Below, one piece after another: positions 26,201-37,586 of a stretch of DNA of 64,000 bases. Below the pieces are notes generated by a model. The model was not told where the DNA came from and searched no databases. It saw only the letters and a list, made by a program, of their open reading frames with translations. Source of the DNA: Taeniopygia guttata (taxonomy: Eukaryota; Chordata; Aves; Passeriformes; Estrildidae); NCBI RefSeq assembly GCF_048771995.1, contig NC_133027.1:10164001-10228000 (forward strand), read 5' to 3'. A program made the translations under genes and the position numbers. The first letter of the stretch is position 1. Each line of letters starts with the position of its first letter.

Positions 26201-27424
26201 CATGTTGTCCTCTTTCCCCCTCTCACCCTGACCTTGGTACAGCTCTATTATATCAAGATACAATACTCCTACTATTGTTGAATCTCACTTCCTGAGAGAC
26301 AAAAATCTGGGTTCTCTCCCTCTGAAAGTGTGACTCGCAGCAGGAAAAAAAACCTTCACAGGAGGTCTACTGTTCCAGAACAGTTCCTCTTCTTCTCATT
26401 CTCGAGCTCAGGAAATTATATCAGGAAATTATATAATACAAACAAAACGTGTGTTAAAGGGGAAAGGGCAAACTTGGATTGAACAAATATCTTTCCTGTT
26501 AGGATACTCATGATGAAGACTGCAAATGTCTGTCAAGGGCTGCCCTTCAGCCAAGGCTGTGCTTTCTTTCCTGGCCTGAGTACTTTTCTCCTAAAAAACA
26601 GCTTACTTGCTGTCTTAGAACAGATGCTAAGTGTGAAGAAAGAAGGAAATAGCTGCAGTAGAAATGTAACTTTTAAAACTATTGCTGGTAGATATTTGCA
26701 CAAAGAACTGTAGATATGATTGAAGTTGATGTAAAGGAAACCACCTATGGACCAGAAGCATTTAATTTCTGTCAACAGGGTACAAATAGTAAATGGCTTT
26801 GGCTTACAGCTATGAAGTTTACCAATACCTGACACATATATAAAAGTGGATGTTTATTGTAGCACATTGTCTTCATTTTCTTCAAGGCTACTTTCAAACA
26901 AACCTTTGAGAAGCACTGTTGGCATTCATGAGCCCAAAGGCTGAGCAGCCATGGCTGGGCACTGCTGGTGGGTGTCCAGACCCTGCCCCAGCCCTGGCCA
27001 GGATGCCAGCATCACTCAGTTCAGAGTCCAGCCCCTCTGGAACAGCCACAGGGTGTTTATTGCTTGTCACTAACCCACCCCTGTTTCCCCCTCTGTGCAA
27101 TGAGTACTGTTCTCTGTATCTGCAGAGTAAATAAAGAATAACTCAATCTCACTTATTATGGCATCTAAAGAAGCTAGAAAGGAAATCTAAGTTGTTTCAA
27201 TTCTTTCTGTGCAATTTGTTCAGCTTTCCCTCCTTCAGAAAGGAGGGAAACATGCAGTGGCAAGTCTGTCTGTGAATGAGTTTAGGGAGGGTGAATCTGT
27301 GGGTGTAACTCTATCATCCAGTGCAGCCAGGTCCAAAAAACAGGCCTGTGAGCCTGAGAAAAATGGGCATAGAAATAGAGAGACAAAGAGGGAATAGACA
27401 ACAGAGGGAAGAGAAGGAAGAGAC
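20805..27424. other. Intergenic, nothing recognised apart from a 34-T tract
   Basis: About 6.6 kb without a recognisable element. Plus frames at 23922-24269 (115 codons) and 24399-24809 (136 codons) were examined; they show no family motif and no consistent splice signals. Confidence 0.55.
23180..23213 (+). repeat. Poly-T tract, 34 T
   Basis: An uninterrupted run of 34 T. It would be the poly-A end of a minus-strand retrocopy, but the right flank shows no polyadenylation signal and no recognisable gene. Confidence 0.95.
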
Positions 27425-27662
27425 GGAAGGAAGGAAAGGAAAGGAAAGGAAAGGAAAGGAAAGGAAAGGAAAGGAAAGGAAAGGAAAGGAAAGGAAAGGA
27501 AAGGAAAGGAAAGGAAAGGAAAGGAAAGGAAAGGAAAGGAAAGGAAAGGAAAGGAAAGGAAAGGAAAGGAAAGGAAAGGAAAGGAAAGGAAAGGAAAGGA
27601 AAGGAAAGGAAAGGAAAGGAAAGGAAAGGAAAGGAAAGGAAAGGGAAAGGGAAAGGAAAGGA
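27425..27662 (+). repeat. (AAGGA)n pentanucleotide microsatellite
   Basis: 42 uninterrupted AAGGA units span 27431-27640, with imperfect GGAAGG at the left and GGGAAA-type units to 27662. The plus strand is all purine across the array, extending further with few interruptions (about 27425-27690). Long open frames on both strands here are artefacts of the repeat. Confidence 0.98.
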
Positions 27663-30079
27663 GAAATGAGGAAGAAAGAAATAAAGAAGAAAGGAGGGAA
27701 ATACATACATCATGTTTTAAAATTATAACTTTCCTTATAATCTAGTTTTCATTACTGAGTCAATATATGACATTTACCATTAAAAATGTACTAAAGGAGA
27801 GTAACACAGCAAATACTATAAGGATGGAAACTAAAATGGCTCAAGGCATACCAGCTCTGCACACTAGCACCAAACACCTCTCCATCCTCAAATATCAAGA
27901 GACAATATCAAGCCAAAGAATATATCGGAAAAGTTTTTTTCTCCCTAACTGTTCAAATCCATATCTGACCTCTGCTGGCCAGGTTTCTCCATGATGCATT
28001 CGCAGAACACCACATATCGGCTTCCCAGGAATGGCTGACAGAGGCTGGGGAGTGATGTTTTGTATATGGCTATTTTGATTCTTCCCTCAGCAGAGTTTTT
28101 AGGCAGCTGGGGAATCCGAGCACTGTTTCTGACAGTTTCCCGGGCCGCCAGCAGTGCTTTGGCAGCGGCACTCGGCGGGTGAGGTGTGCGGCTGCTCTCC
28201 CGACAGGTACCGGCAGTGACCGCGTTCCGCTCGCCCGCCTGGGAACTCGCCGGGTCAGGTTTCCCACGGGCAGCACACCTCCACTGCCACCCAGCCACTG
28301 GGACAGCTACGGCTCTGCTGACACAAAAATCCCACCCTGCTCACGGAATGCTTCGTGGTCAGACTCTTATTAACTCGGATTTTCATGCTCATGATCCAGC
28401 TGTGTTTATAAAAAACGTAATTGACTTTCCTTGCTCGTTTTAAACGTTTAGGCAGTGAGTTCTCTCTGACTGCAGACCTGCACCTGAGATGATGTGACAG
28501 GTAGGTGATTCGTTTAATACATCACTGAGAGGCATTCACACACAGAGTGTGCTGCAGGCACCTGGGGGAGCACAAACAGACCACCGTGAGATGCATATTG
28601 CAGAGGTAAAAGTCTCCACAAACACCCCAACCTCGTGCTCAGCCCTCAGAGAGAGCCATGGCTTTGTGGGGAAGCATTTCCCCCTCCTGAGTTCTGCAGG
28701 GAGCATTCCTGCTCTTCAGGAATAATAAGAATAATAATTTAATTTCATGTGACCATCTGGCAATGACAAGTCAATGAACATTAATCACAGGTAGCCTCTA
28801 AAAGTAGCTTCAGACACAAACTGAAGTGTTCCTCAGAATTACTAGCTCCTGTTCTAAATGGCAGAGTTTGTGAGCTCTTGAGCTTTAATATAAAGTGTAT
28901 CTTGCACACGAGCTGGTAGCTTTGCATGGACTTAAATGTACTTTCTTCTTTTGTGCATTAATATGTTGGTTCCACACTGTAATCTTTGGCTAGCCACAAA
29001 ACTCTGTAGGCTTCTAGATGCTTGTCCCCTGTTAATGAGCCCACAAGACTGATTTCTCAGTCTTATGACATCAATGTGACCTCATATTTACATGGAAAAA
29101 TCAGTGGCTGAAAGTATTGACACAAGTCAAATCCTGAAGTCCTTTCCCAACCAGAAACCTCATCAAAATCAGTAGGGCCAAAGATGTAAGAATTGCTCAT
29201 GTAAAAGTTTCAGGGCTGTTCTTTCAATCTACATATCTAAAAAATACCACTTAAAATCGTCAGATCATCTTGCTTTGTGTCTTTTCTTGCTAACTTGAAA
29301 AATGCCTTGATGATTCACCATCACAATCCTTCAAAGAATAGCTCTGATTTGACTGTAAAAAAGCTTCATAATGCTGGATTTGCCACACAGACTACACTTG
29401 CCTTTGGGATGAATGGGGTACGTCCTGCCTATCGAGCCAAAATCCATGCAGCAGTGCTCAGATTTTAATGAACAGAAAATCTTTGCTGGAAAGACAGGTT
29501 AGACTTGATTTATTTTTTTCTTAAGAAGAGAAAATATTGTCAGTAGCAGTGGGAAGGAGTCAATGTGTGTTCACTGGTTACAGCAGTTATAAGATCTTGT
29601 ATATGAAAACGTATTAGAACAGCATGGCTTTCACATTTTCTGAGGAAAACTTAGTTACAGATTTGCATTGATGAACAAATGCCATGAGCTTTTCCCACTC
29701 CTAGTAACATTAAGGGGAATTTTGTCATTCATTTTCTAAGGAACAACTTTTGGTTATTCTCTTTATTCCATGCACAAGAACGCTAACTGAGCAGCACAAG
29801 GATTTAACTTCAGAACACGCTTGTGGGACATTATAACACAGACAATGCAGAAAACCTGATTTTAAAGATATGTCTTAACATAGACACTGCTGTAGGACCA
29901 GGGAATGAGCCTATTGTGTAGACAGCAGGCAGCCATGGAAATCAAGGACCGCAGACTGAATTTAAGTGAGTTCCTACTGTAAAGCAGGAGAGGATAATCT
30001 GATTCATGGATGTATGAACAAGGAAGTAGTGAGTAGGAGTGGGGAGCTGATCTTATCTCTCCTCACTGCTCTGGTAAGA
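27663..30079. other. Intergenic, one small CpG cluster
   Basis: Apart from the islet at 28140-28290, AT-rich unique DNA with no exon recognised. Confidence 0.6.
28140..28290. other. Small CpG cluster
   Basis: About 150 bp rich in CpG (CCGGGCCGCC, CGGCACTCGGCGGGTGAG, GTTCCGCTCGCCCGCC) in otherwise AT-rich DNA. A minus-strand frame of 117 codons (27945-28298) crosses it but resembles no family I know. It could be a weak promoter or enhancer. Confidence 0.45.
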
Positions 30080-30600
30080 CTAATACTGGCAAAGTGCATA
30101 AAGTTCTGGTGCCTTGTATTTTAATTGTAAAAGCTGGAGACAGGTCAGAGAGAGGATGAGAGAAAAATGTCTCTCTCTAGTGAAAGCCTGGAAGGAATCT
30201 CTCTGCTTACCTTATCAAAAAGATGGAGACATGACTTGATGACTTGATTAAAACATACAAGTACCACCACAAGAAGATAATACCATATGCAAAAGATCTT
30301 CTTCATCTAGTGGAGAGAGCATAGCAGGAATCAACGGCTGGAAGCCGAAGCCAAACAAATTCATACAAAGAAACCCAGGCATGCATTATTAATAGTAAGA
30401 GCAATTAATCCTGGGAACTACTTACCAAAAGTAGGGCTGGATTCTCTGTCTCTTGATGTTTTCAGATCAAGATTGGATGTCTTCCTAGTAGAGATGCCTC
30501 AGGCAAACCCTTATGAAAGGGAAGCAAGGTGAGACATAATAGTCTGTGATACACCATCAGACCAGTTGAGTAGATGATCCTGTTCTTACTACCCACTGGC
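30080..30600 (+). mobile_element. Ancient CR1 LINE, about 500 bp
   Basis: Blocks occur in the order of the old amniote CR1 consensus: AAGTTCTGGTGCC, a GACTTGATGACTTGATTA region, GGCTGGAAGCCGAAGCCA then AACAAATTCATAC, AATAGTAAGAGCAATTAAT, TGGATTCTCTGTCTCTTGATG, TCAAGATTGGATGTCTTCCT and a degraded tail near CCATCAGACCAGTTGAGTAG. Divergence is much greater than in the 58571 copy, so this insertion is far older. Confidence 0.75.
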
Positions 30601-33600
30601 TCTATCACTGCTAGTAAATTAAAGTGTCAGGACCCAGGCCCAGACTCCAGAGCATGATCACCTACGCTATTAAATTGTTAGGGCAGTCCTTCACATGTTG
30701 TTGACCAGGGTAAACTGACCCTCTCCCAGACACACCTCGCACTGTTTGGGAACAAGCATAGTCCAAGGTTACAAGAAATTTGGTCATGGGCACTGTATTT
30801 TGGAGAAGAAAGGAACATAGTAGTGGTACATGCTGACCAGACCACCCTTTGGCAAGATCCATTTTTGCCTGTATTACTTGCAAAGATTTGATTTGGCTAC
30901 AGCACCTCGAGGTTTGACACCAACCAAGAGAAACATCTGTGAATCAAATATTCCAGAGCCGCCTCCAAGTAGGTGGAATGATGTTGACACACTCACAGCT
31001 TTGAAGAGCTCTAAAAGGGAAAAAAGAAAAATGTTTTGACATATTTTGAATATTCAGAAAGGCTAATTGTTTCCTGAAGTAACTGACATTCCATAGGAGT
31101 AGTGTATTCCTGCCCGTCATGTCCATACTAGATGGAGACATTGAAGCAGTGCTTCCCACACAGCCCTGGCAATTAGGCAACATGGAGCCTGATGGCTGGG
31201 ATCTTTTAAATGTCAACACAGCTTCCTATTCCAGTGCTCACCCGGCCCTCATTAGCAGCACTGAGTTAATGTCTTTGTTGCTGCTGGTGATGATGTGCAG
31301 GGACACAAGGGCTACCCCTCGATGTCTGCTGTAATAAGAGAACAAGGAGTGCAAGTTCAGGATTTAGTATCTCATCTCAGGGATCTCACCAGGATGCTTT
31401 TCACTGTTTCTGAGTGCTAGAAGCATTTCTTGCCTCCTGAATATTAAATAGACACTAACCCTCAGGCTTTTTATAGAAGAAAAAATTCCATATGCTCTGG
31501 CTAAAGCTTTAGTAGGTTCTAAACAATTTCTACAGTGAAATTGCATCTACACTTAATTTTTTCCAGCACTGTTGAACCTGGCAGCACAGTAAATATTGTA
31601 TGGGTCATAAAGACAGCTGAGCAGCAGTTGCTGTGCACATCAGAGGCCCTTAATGCATTCGTTTGTCTAGTGGAAGACATGGGACAAAGGACTGGAATTA
31701 TAGCAAGCCCCTATGTAAAGACTTCCAGATTTCATCCCTGTTTATAAATCAGCCAACACAGAACCCTCAAGAGAAAACAAAATAGTACTGCCACTTCTTT
31801 CTAGTGTAAGAAATGAAGGCAGAAAGACCAGGTGCTTTAGGTCCATGAGATGTACAAAGAGAACTGGAGGACAGTCTCCATTCCAGGCCTTTGTGCAGAG
31901 ACACCACGTGGGGCTTTATGGTCCTGGATGCCTCCATAAGAGATGTCTTGCTCCGTGCTGAGTACTGAAGTGCCATGTCTAAGTTAACAGACAGTACCTG
32001 AATGAGGGACTTTAGCATAAGTTCCCATATCTCCCCAAATCCACCTTTTTCTTGGCGTGTATCAAAAATCTCTTGCCCAAGAAAACAGAACAATTCTGAA
32101 TCTCTCCGAGACTCTCCAAAAGAGCTCACAGCTGCAGCAAGGGAATGGAAAAAGACCCTTTTCAGTTCTCTTCTGCAAGCCTGAAGATCCTATGCTGACA
32201 AGAAGGTCATCTATCTCAGATCAAGGTTTATTATTTTAGTGAAACTCAGATCACTCAACACCTGGAGGCAATTTCCTAAGCATCTGCACTTTTACAATGT
32301 GAAGCCAAGGTAGGATGAAAGGGCAAAACACAGTCAACTCTCAGAAAACCTGGCACTCCTGGGCTTAGCAAGCTTGCCTTAGCTGAGTAAAGTTGCCATT
32401 TGCAGGATATCTGTGAAAAGCTTCTGGATTAAGTGAAGCAATGTTATGGTTATGATTTTCACTTCATTAAACAGACCACGCTTATTTTAGAAAATTGCAT
32501 TCACATTTCATGCTGGCCTTAAAATATTATGTTGTCATAAAAGGTGGATATAACACTGACAAGCAGAGCTCTGAAAAGATGATACAAATATGTGAGTGAG
32601 GTGTAGAGAGGCCCATGGTTTGCCATCACTTATCCCAGGCCAGCCTGTGCTCCTGCAGTCACAGCTCAGACACGGTTCAGGAGCTGAACCACTGCCAACA
32701 GGTGCTTATGATGGGGCCACTCAGTTTTGGAGAGAAGGTTGCTTACCTGTGTGGTCATGAGGAATGCCACAACTCTAGGCCATGGGGCAGAAAGAGTCCT
32801 AGAACTACTTTCTTAGTCACAGTGGTGACATCTTAGGATTTATCTTGCCAGGACATGAGAGTAAAGGAGTAAATGAAGCTCTCTGAAACAATTTAGACAT
32901 CAGGACTTATCAGAAATAGTCATTATTAAATTTATTACATTAAGTTTAGGTGTCTGCATCTAAGTGTCAACACATAAGGTAAAGGAGAAGTTGTTTTTAT
33001 CACCTGAGACCTTGGTGCTCTCTCTGGCTTCTAGATAGCAGTGCAAACATATTTGGGACTGTGCTGTGTCAATTCCCACAGCACCACATAAAAGTCTTGT
33101 GCATCCCAGGACACGTGTCTGGCCACTGGAGCTGAGCCCACAGCACCTCAATACAGAGCTGAAACCCACCCCAAACTTATTAAGGACTGATTTTTAAATT
33201 TGTAATAAAAGTAATTAATTTAAAAAGACAGACAAATAAAATAATATGTTAGTCTTTTAATTAAGATAATTATAAAGATTGAAATGCTACTCTTAGTTGT
33301 TTTATTCAAAGCATAGAGAGGTATCACAGATATCAAGGGCTACCAGTGTGGATTTTCATAATTTGTATTATTCTTCATTCTAGGTACTGAAATTTTGCCT
33401 GTGTGAGATGGCATTGTGTTTTCAGAGAAGGTCATGAGTGGATCATGTCTCTGGATACAGCACTGGTCTCTAATGTTTTTAATATTTTTATAGAGCACAG
33501 AAAGCAAATGTGGGGATAAATTCCTAGGACATATCTATGCTGCTACTGCCCCCTCTATGACAGTGACAGTGATTTCTCAGCCTGAGGCTCTGCAGTGTGA

Positions 33601-35589
33601 GAACTTCCAACAGAACGAACAAAGGGACAATTGTAAGAACAGAGTGGTTTGGCAAATAAATGAGTAAGAGACTTCCTTGGGCGCATTCAGAGTAGCCAAA
33701 CTGAGCCTGAACACATGACCTAGCATCCGTCAGGACACATCCGTGTCCATGTCCAGTCTCGTGAGGGACAAGCTGTCAGGCAGGCTGAGATCTCAGAGAT
33801 CTCCACTCTGCCATTGATGGCCTGCTCTATCACAGGATCACAGAGTATCCCAGGCTGGAAGGGATCCATAGCTGGGTTATAGAATGTCTTGAGGTGATGA
33901 GAGATCCTAGGAGCATCCCTCACCTCATCGTTGTCATCCCATTTTTTAGGTTTTGTCTTCTATGTTCTGTAACACTTTCAGCATGTGCTGCTAAGCTGGG
34001 TCTGGTTTTGAACCATGTGTCCTTGGAAACTGGAGCAACCCTGTCTGAATCATACATTCATAAACTTGGGACACTAAATGCCTCCATGCACTTTGGATTA
34101 GGTAATGTTTCACCAGTCACATCAGAAAGCTTTAAATGAACAGAACTTTATTAGAGGGAAGAGAGGGAAGGAAACAGAAGGAAGCAACAGTTGGGGAAAT
34201 CTGAATTAACACCCAGCCAGCCCCAGGCTTGACCCTCAGCAGAATTATAAAGGAATTAGCCTGGACTCTTCTTTCTGTTTGCAGCTGTGACAGCGCAAAG
34301 GGACAGCACTGCCCCCCTGCCCAGTCCCATTCAGATTGAAACATGCCTGTGCTCAGGTGTTGCAGTGGGGTGCTTGCTCAGGCCATTTCCAGGGCTCTGA
34401 GTATCCCATGGACAATGCAGTTGCCCTAGACTGGTGCCCAATAGCCTCCAAGCTGCAGGTTTTGCCATGGAGTGCTGTGGCTCATGCAGTACCAGCTCTT
34501 GCTTATAGCAGGGACCTGCTCCCCTCTACAGGAATCACTTGCTTGGGTCACCTCTGGGCCACCCACCTGCAGCTCCCTTGAGAAGCTGCAGATGCCTTTT
34601 CTCCAGGCTCCCCAATGGGGCCAGTGAACTCTACACCTTTTAAGACACCCAGGATCATGTTTGCAAGCCTCCTGGGTGCAGCAGTTTCTTCCTACCATGT
34701 GTTTTCACCGTACCAAGGCCATAAATTTGTAAAGTTTATAGGTGTTACTATTGCAAGTGACAAAGATGGTTTCCGTGGTGCAATAACACCTGGTCTGTGA
34801 GGGGATTGTAACTCTACCTAATGGCCAGAGGTGATGGGGTGCAAGAAGGGATGATATCCCTCTGCCTCCTGATGCCCAAGAAGATGGATGTGTGCTTAGG
34901 TACAGGAGGAAGAATGGTACAAAAGGAGTTAAGGAAAGAAAACACAGAGAACAACAAGGGGGGGAAAGAGTAGGCAGAGCACATGATATGAAATGGGTCA
35001 AAATGGCAGGTAGGTAAACAGCCCGTGTGAGACATGGTGCAGCCATTTCCTACTCATAATATTTCATTTTCCCAGAGGATATCTCAGCGCTTCTCCTCCT
35101 TCCCCTACAAGTCTTCACTACTGGCACAATCTGTGACATGGGGGCTGCAGGCTAGGACACCTCCTGCCTGCACAGCCACAATGGCCCCAGTGCTAGGCAC
35201 ATCCAAAAGAGCCTGGAAATACTTGTTTCCACCCTCAGCATGTTTAGCACTGGATATTAGCCTTGAAGGCTCCTATATCAAGAACGAAATGCATTTGGTT
35301 CAGGCTTGCCAAGTGCTGTTACAGTCCATACTCGTATTTCTCCAAAACCTTCCTCCCGGGTCCCAGGATATATTCTCCCTCTTACTACATGTGACAGAAA
35401 CTCCCTTCGTGTTGCACACACCAAGTATGGGGTTAACTGAGCCCTTCACAGCACTCAGATTTTCTAAAAATGGGCAGTAGGCATTGTTTCTTCCAGCGTG
35501 CTCCTTCCCGTGCGAGGTGCGGAGCCGGAGCGCTCCGTGAGGGACACGGGACAAAGCTGAGGCTGCTGTGACACCCCGGAGCCGCAGCT
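30601..35589. other. Intergenic with one short CR1 tail
   Basis: Unique sequence apart from the CR1 tail at 33831. A 148-codon plus frame at 35034-35480 ends just before the minisatellite; it lacks a recognisable domain and has no good donor at its end. Confidence 0.55.
33831..33880 (-). mobile_element. CR1 LINE 3' end fragment
   Basis: GGATCACAGAGTATCCCAGG, then CTGGAAGGGATCCATA, is the complement of the last bases of a CR1 subfamily. Only about 45 bp are recognisable. Confidence 0.65.
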
Positions 35590-36937
35590 GGGCTGTGGGC
35601 AGGGTGCTGGGCTGTGGGCAGGGTGCTGGGCTGTGGGCAGGGTGCCGGGCTGTGGGCAGGGTGCTGGGCTGTGGGCAGGGTGCTGGGCTATGGGCAGGGT
35701 GCCGGGCCGTGGGCAGGGTGCTGGGCTATGGGCAGGGGGCTGGGCTATGGGCAGGGTGCTGGGCTGTGGGCAGGGTGCTGTGCTATGGGCAGGGTGCTGA
35801 GCTTGGGCAGGGTGCTGGGCTGTGGGCAGGGTGCTGGGCCGTGGGCAGGGTGCTGGGCTTGGGCAGGGTGCTGGGCCTGGGCAGGGTGCTGGGCCGTGGG
35901 CAGGGTGCTGGGCCGTGGGCAGGGTGCTGGGCTGTGGGCAGGGTGCTGAGCTTGGGCAGGGTGCTGGGCTGTGGGCAGGGTGCTGGGCCTGGGCAGGGTG
36001 CTGGGCTTGGGCAGGGTGCCGGGCTGTGGGCAGGGTGCTGAGCTGTGGGCAGGGTGCTGGGCTTGGGCAGGGTGCTGAGCTGTGGGCAGGGTGCTGGGCT
36101 TGGGCAGGGTGCTGAGCTGTGGGCAGGGTGCTGGGCCGTGGGCAGGGTGCTGAGCTGTGGGCAGGGTGCTGGGCTTGGGCAGGGTGCTGAGCTGTGGGCA
36201 GGGTGCTGGGCTTGGGCAGGGTGCTGGGCTTGGGCAGGGTGCTGGGCTTGGGCAGGGTGCTGGGTCATGGGCAGGGTGCTGGGCTGTGGGCAGGGTGCTG
36301 GGCCGTGGGCAGGGTGCTGGGCCGTGGGCAGGGTGCTGGGCTTGGGCAGGGTGCTGGGCTTGGGCAGGGTGCTGGGCCGTGGGCAGGGTGCTGGGCTATG
36401 GGCAGGGGGCTGGGCTATGGGCAGGGTGCTGGGCTGTGGGCAGGGTGCTGTGCTATGGGCAGGGTGCTGAGCTTGGGCAGGGTGCTGGGCTGTGGGCAGG
36501 GTGCTGGGCCGTGGGCAGGGTGCTGGGCTTGGGCAGGGTGCTGGGCCTGGGCAGGGTGCTGGGCCGTGGGCAGGGTGCTGGGCCGTGGGCAGGGTGCTGG
36601 GCTGTGGGCAGGGTGCTGGGCTTGGGCAGGGTGCCGGGCTGTGGGCAGGGTGCTGGGCTGTGGGTAGGGTGCTGGGCCGTGGGCAGGGTGCTGAGCTGTG
36701 GGCAGGGTGCTGGGCTTGGGCAGGGTGCTGAGCTGTGGGCAGGGTGCTGGGCTTGGGCAGGGTGCTGAGCTGTGGGCAGGGTGCTGGGCTTGGGCAGGGT
36801 GCTGGGCTTGGGCAGGGTGCTGGGTCATGGGCAGGGTGCTGGGCTGTGGGCAGGGTGCTGGGCCGTGGGCAGGGTGCTGGGCCGTGGGCAGGCTGCCGGG
36901 CCGTGGGCAGGGCTGACGGGCCGAGGGCAGGGCTGGC
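35590..36937 (+). repeat. G-rich minisatellite, about 72 units of 18/19 bp
   Basis: Units of GGGCTGTGGGCAGGGTGCT (19 bp) and GGGCTTGGGCAGGGTGCT (18 bp) alternate, with variants GGGCCGTGGG, GGGCTATGGG, GAGCTGTGGG and GGGTCATGGG. Every unit has three GGG runs spaced 2-4 bases, so adjacent units satisfy the usual G-quadruplex pattern on the plus strand. Two higher-order copies are exact: 35704-35948 equals 36374-36618 (offset 670) and 36213-36332 equals 36773-36892 (offset 560). The right end decays into GGCCGTGGGCAGGGCTGACG-like units. Frames on both strands stay open because the unit has no stop triplets in most phases; they are not genes. Confidence 0.97.
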
Positions 36938-37098
36938 GGCCCGGCCAGCAGACACACGGCGCTCTCGGCTGCGATAAGGGCATGTGAGGGATGCTGGCAC
37001 CAAGCAGGGAACATCCCCTTCTCTCCCCGTGCCCCCGAGCCGGGCTGCCCCGCTCCCCAGGAGCTGACTCATGGAGATTCGCTAACCCAGGGAAACGC

Positions 37099-37193
37099 GA
37101 AATATTTCATATTCCTCGCACCGTCTCACAGGGAAAAAATACAGTGATCAAGAGAAATGTGAAATATTTGACATTCCCCGCACCCTGTCACAG
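37099..37193 (+). repeat. 62-bp spaced direct repeat
   Basis: A 33-bp block starting GAAATATTTCATATTCC at 37099 recurs at 37161 as GAAATATTTGACATTCC, about 28 of 33 identical, each ending CTCACAG or GTCACAG. The period is 62 bp. Its purpose is unknown. Confidence 0.8.
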
Positions 37194-37329
37194 CAAGAAA
37201 TGCTGTGGGTTTCGTGCCCTGCGGAATGTCCACGTTCCTGGCGGCGCGGAAGGGCCCGCGGTGTTCCGCAGGAGAAGGGAAACGCCTGGGCCGTCCGAGG
37301 CCGGTGTGGGCGAGGAGAGCAGCGAGCAG

Positions 37330-37420
37330 CGCTCAGCAGCCCCCGGCAGAGCTCGGCAGCCCCCGGCAGCTTTCAGCAGCCCCCGGCAGCCCCCGGCAGT
37401 GCTCAGCAGCCCTCGGCAGC
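37330..37420 (+). repeat. Short GC-rich tandem repeat, about 20-bp unit
   Basis: Four to five units of the type GCTCAGCAGCCCCCGGCA with variants CTCGGCAGCC, TTTCAGCAGCC and CCCTCGGCA. One unit is shortened to 10 bp. It lies 400 bp right of the large minisatellite but is unrelated in sequence. Confidence 0.85.
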
Positions 37421-37562
37421 CGGGGCCGGGCTCGGCCGGGGACGTGCCGGCAGCCCCCGGCCATCAGGATGGAGCGGCAGCGCCAAGCTTCTCGCAGCCA
37501 ACAGGGAAGAGCTGTGAGATGAAATGGAGACTTTCCCTGTGGAAGAGTCTGGATTCACATTG

Positions 37563-37586
37563 AAAAAAAAAAAAAAAAAAAAAAAA
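37563..37586 (+). repeat. Poly-A tract, 24 A
   Basis: Uninterrupted A run at the abrupt right border of the GC-rich block 36940-37500. No AATAAA precedes it. Confidence 0.95.

Larger units (their letters stand above)
36938..37500. other. CpG-rich block beside the minisatellite
   Basis: GC-rich sequence with many CpG (GGCGGCGCGGAAGGGCCCGC near 37239) continues to about 37480 and stops just before a 24-A tract. It contains a 62-bp spaced repeat and a 20-bp tandem repeat. It would pass as a short CpG island, but no convincing exon is seen; frames of 105-190 codons on the plus strand follow from the composition. Confidence 0.5.

Noticed and set aside
27282-27728. Open frames of 130-143 codons giving FLSFP or KGKER repeats
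   Set aside because: Artefact of the AAGGA microsatellite, open on both strands.
34140-34335. Minus-strand AATAAAG near 34147 and a similar one near 12437, considered as LTR or transcript ends
   Set aside because: Only about 12 bases are shared between the two sites, and neither has TG...CA borders, target duplications or an upstream exon.
35783-37072. 429-codon minus-strand open frame with Pro/Ala/His/Cys repeats, and plus-strand frames of up to 203 codons
   Set aside because: They are translations of the 18/19-bp minisatellite, which lacks stop triplets in most frames. The unit length is not a multiple of three throughout, so no protein repeat period is preserved as selection would require.
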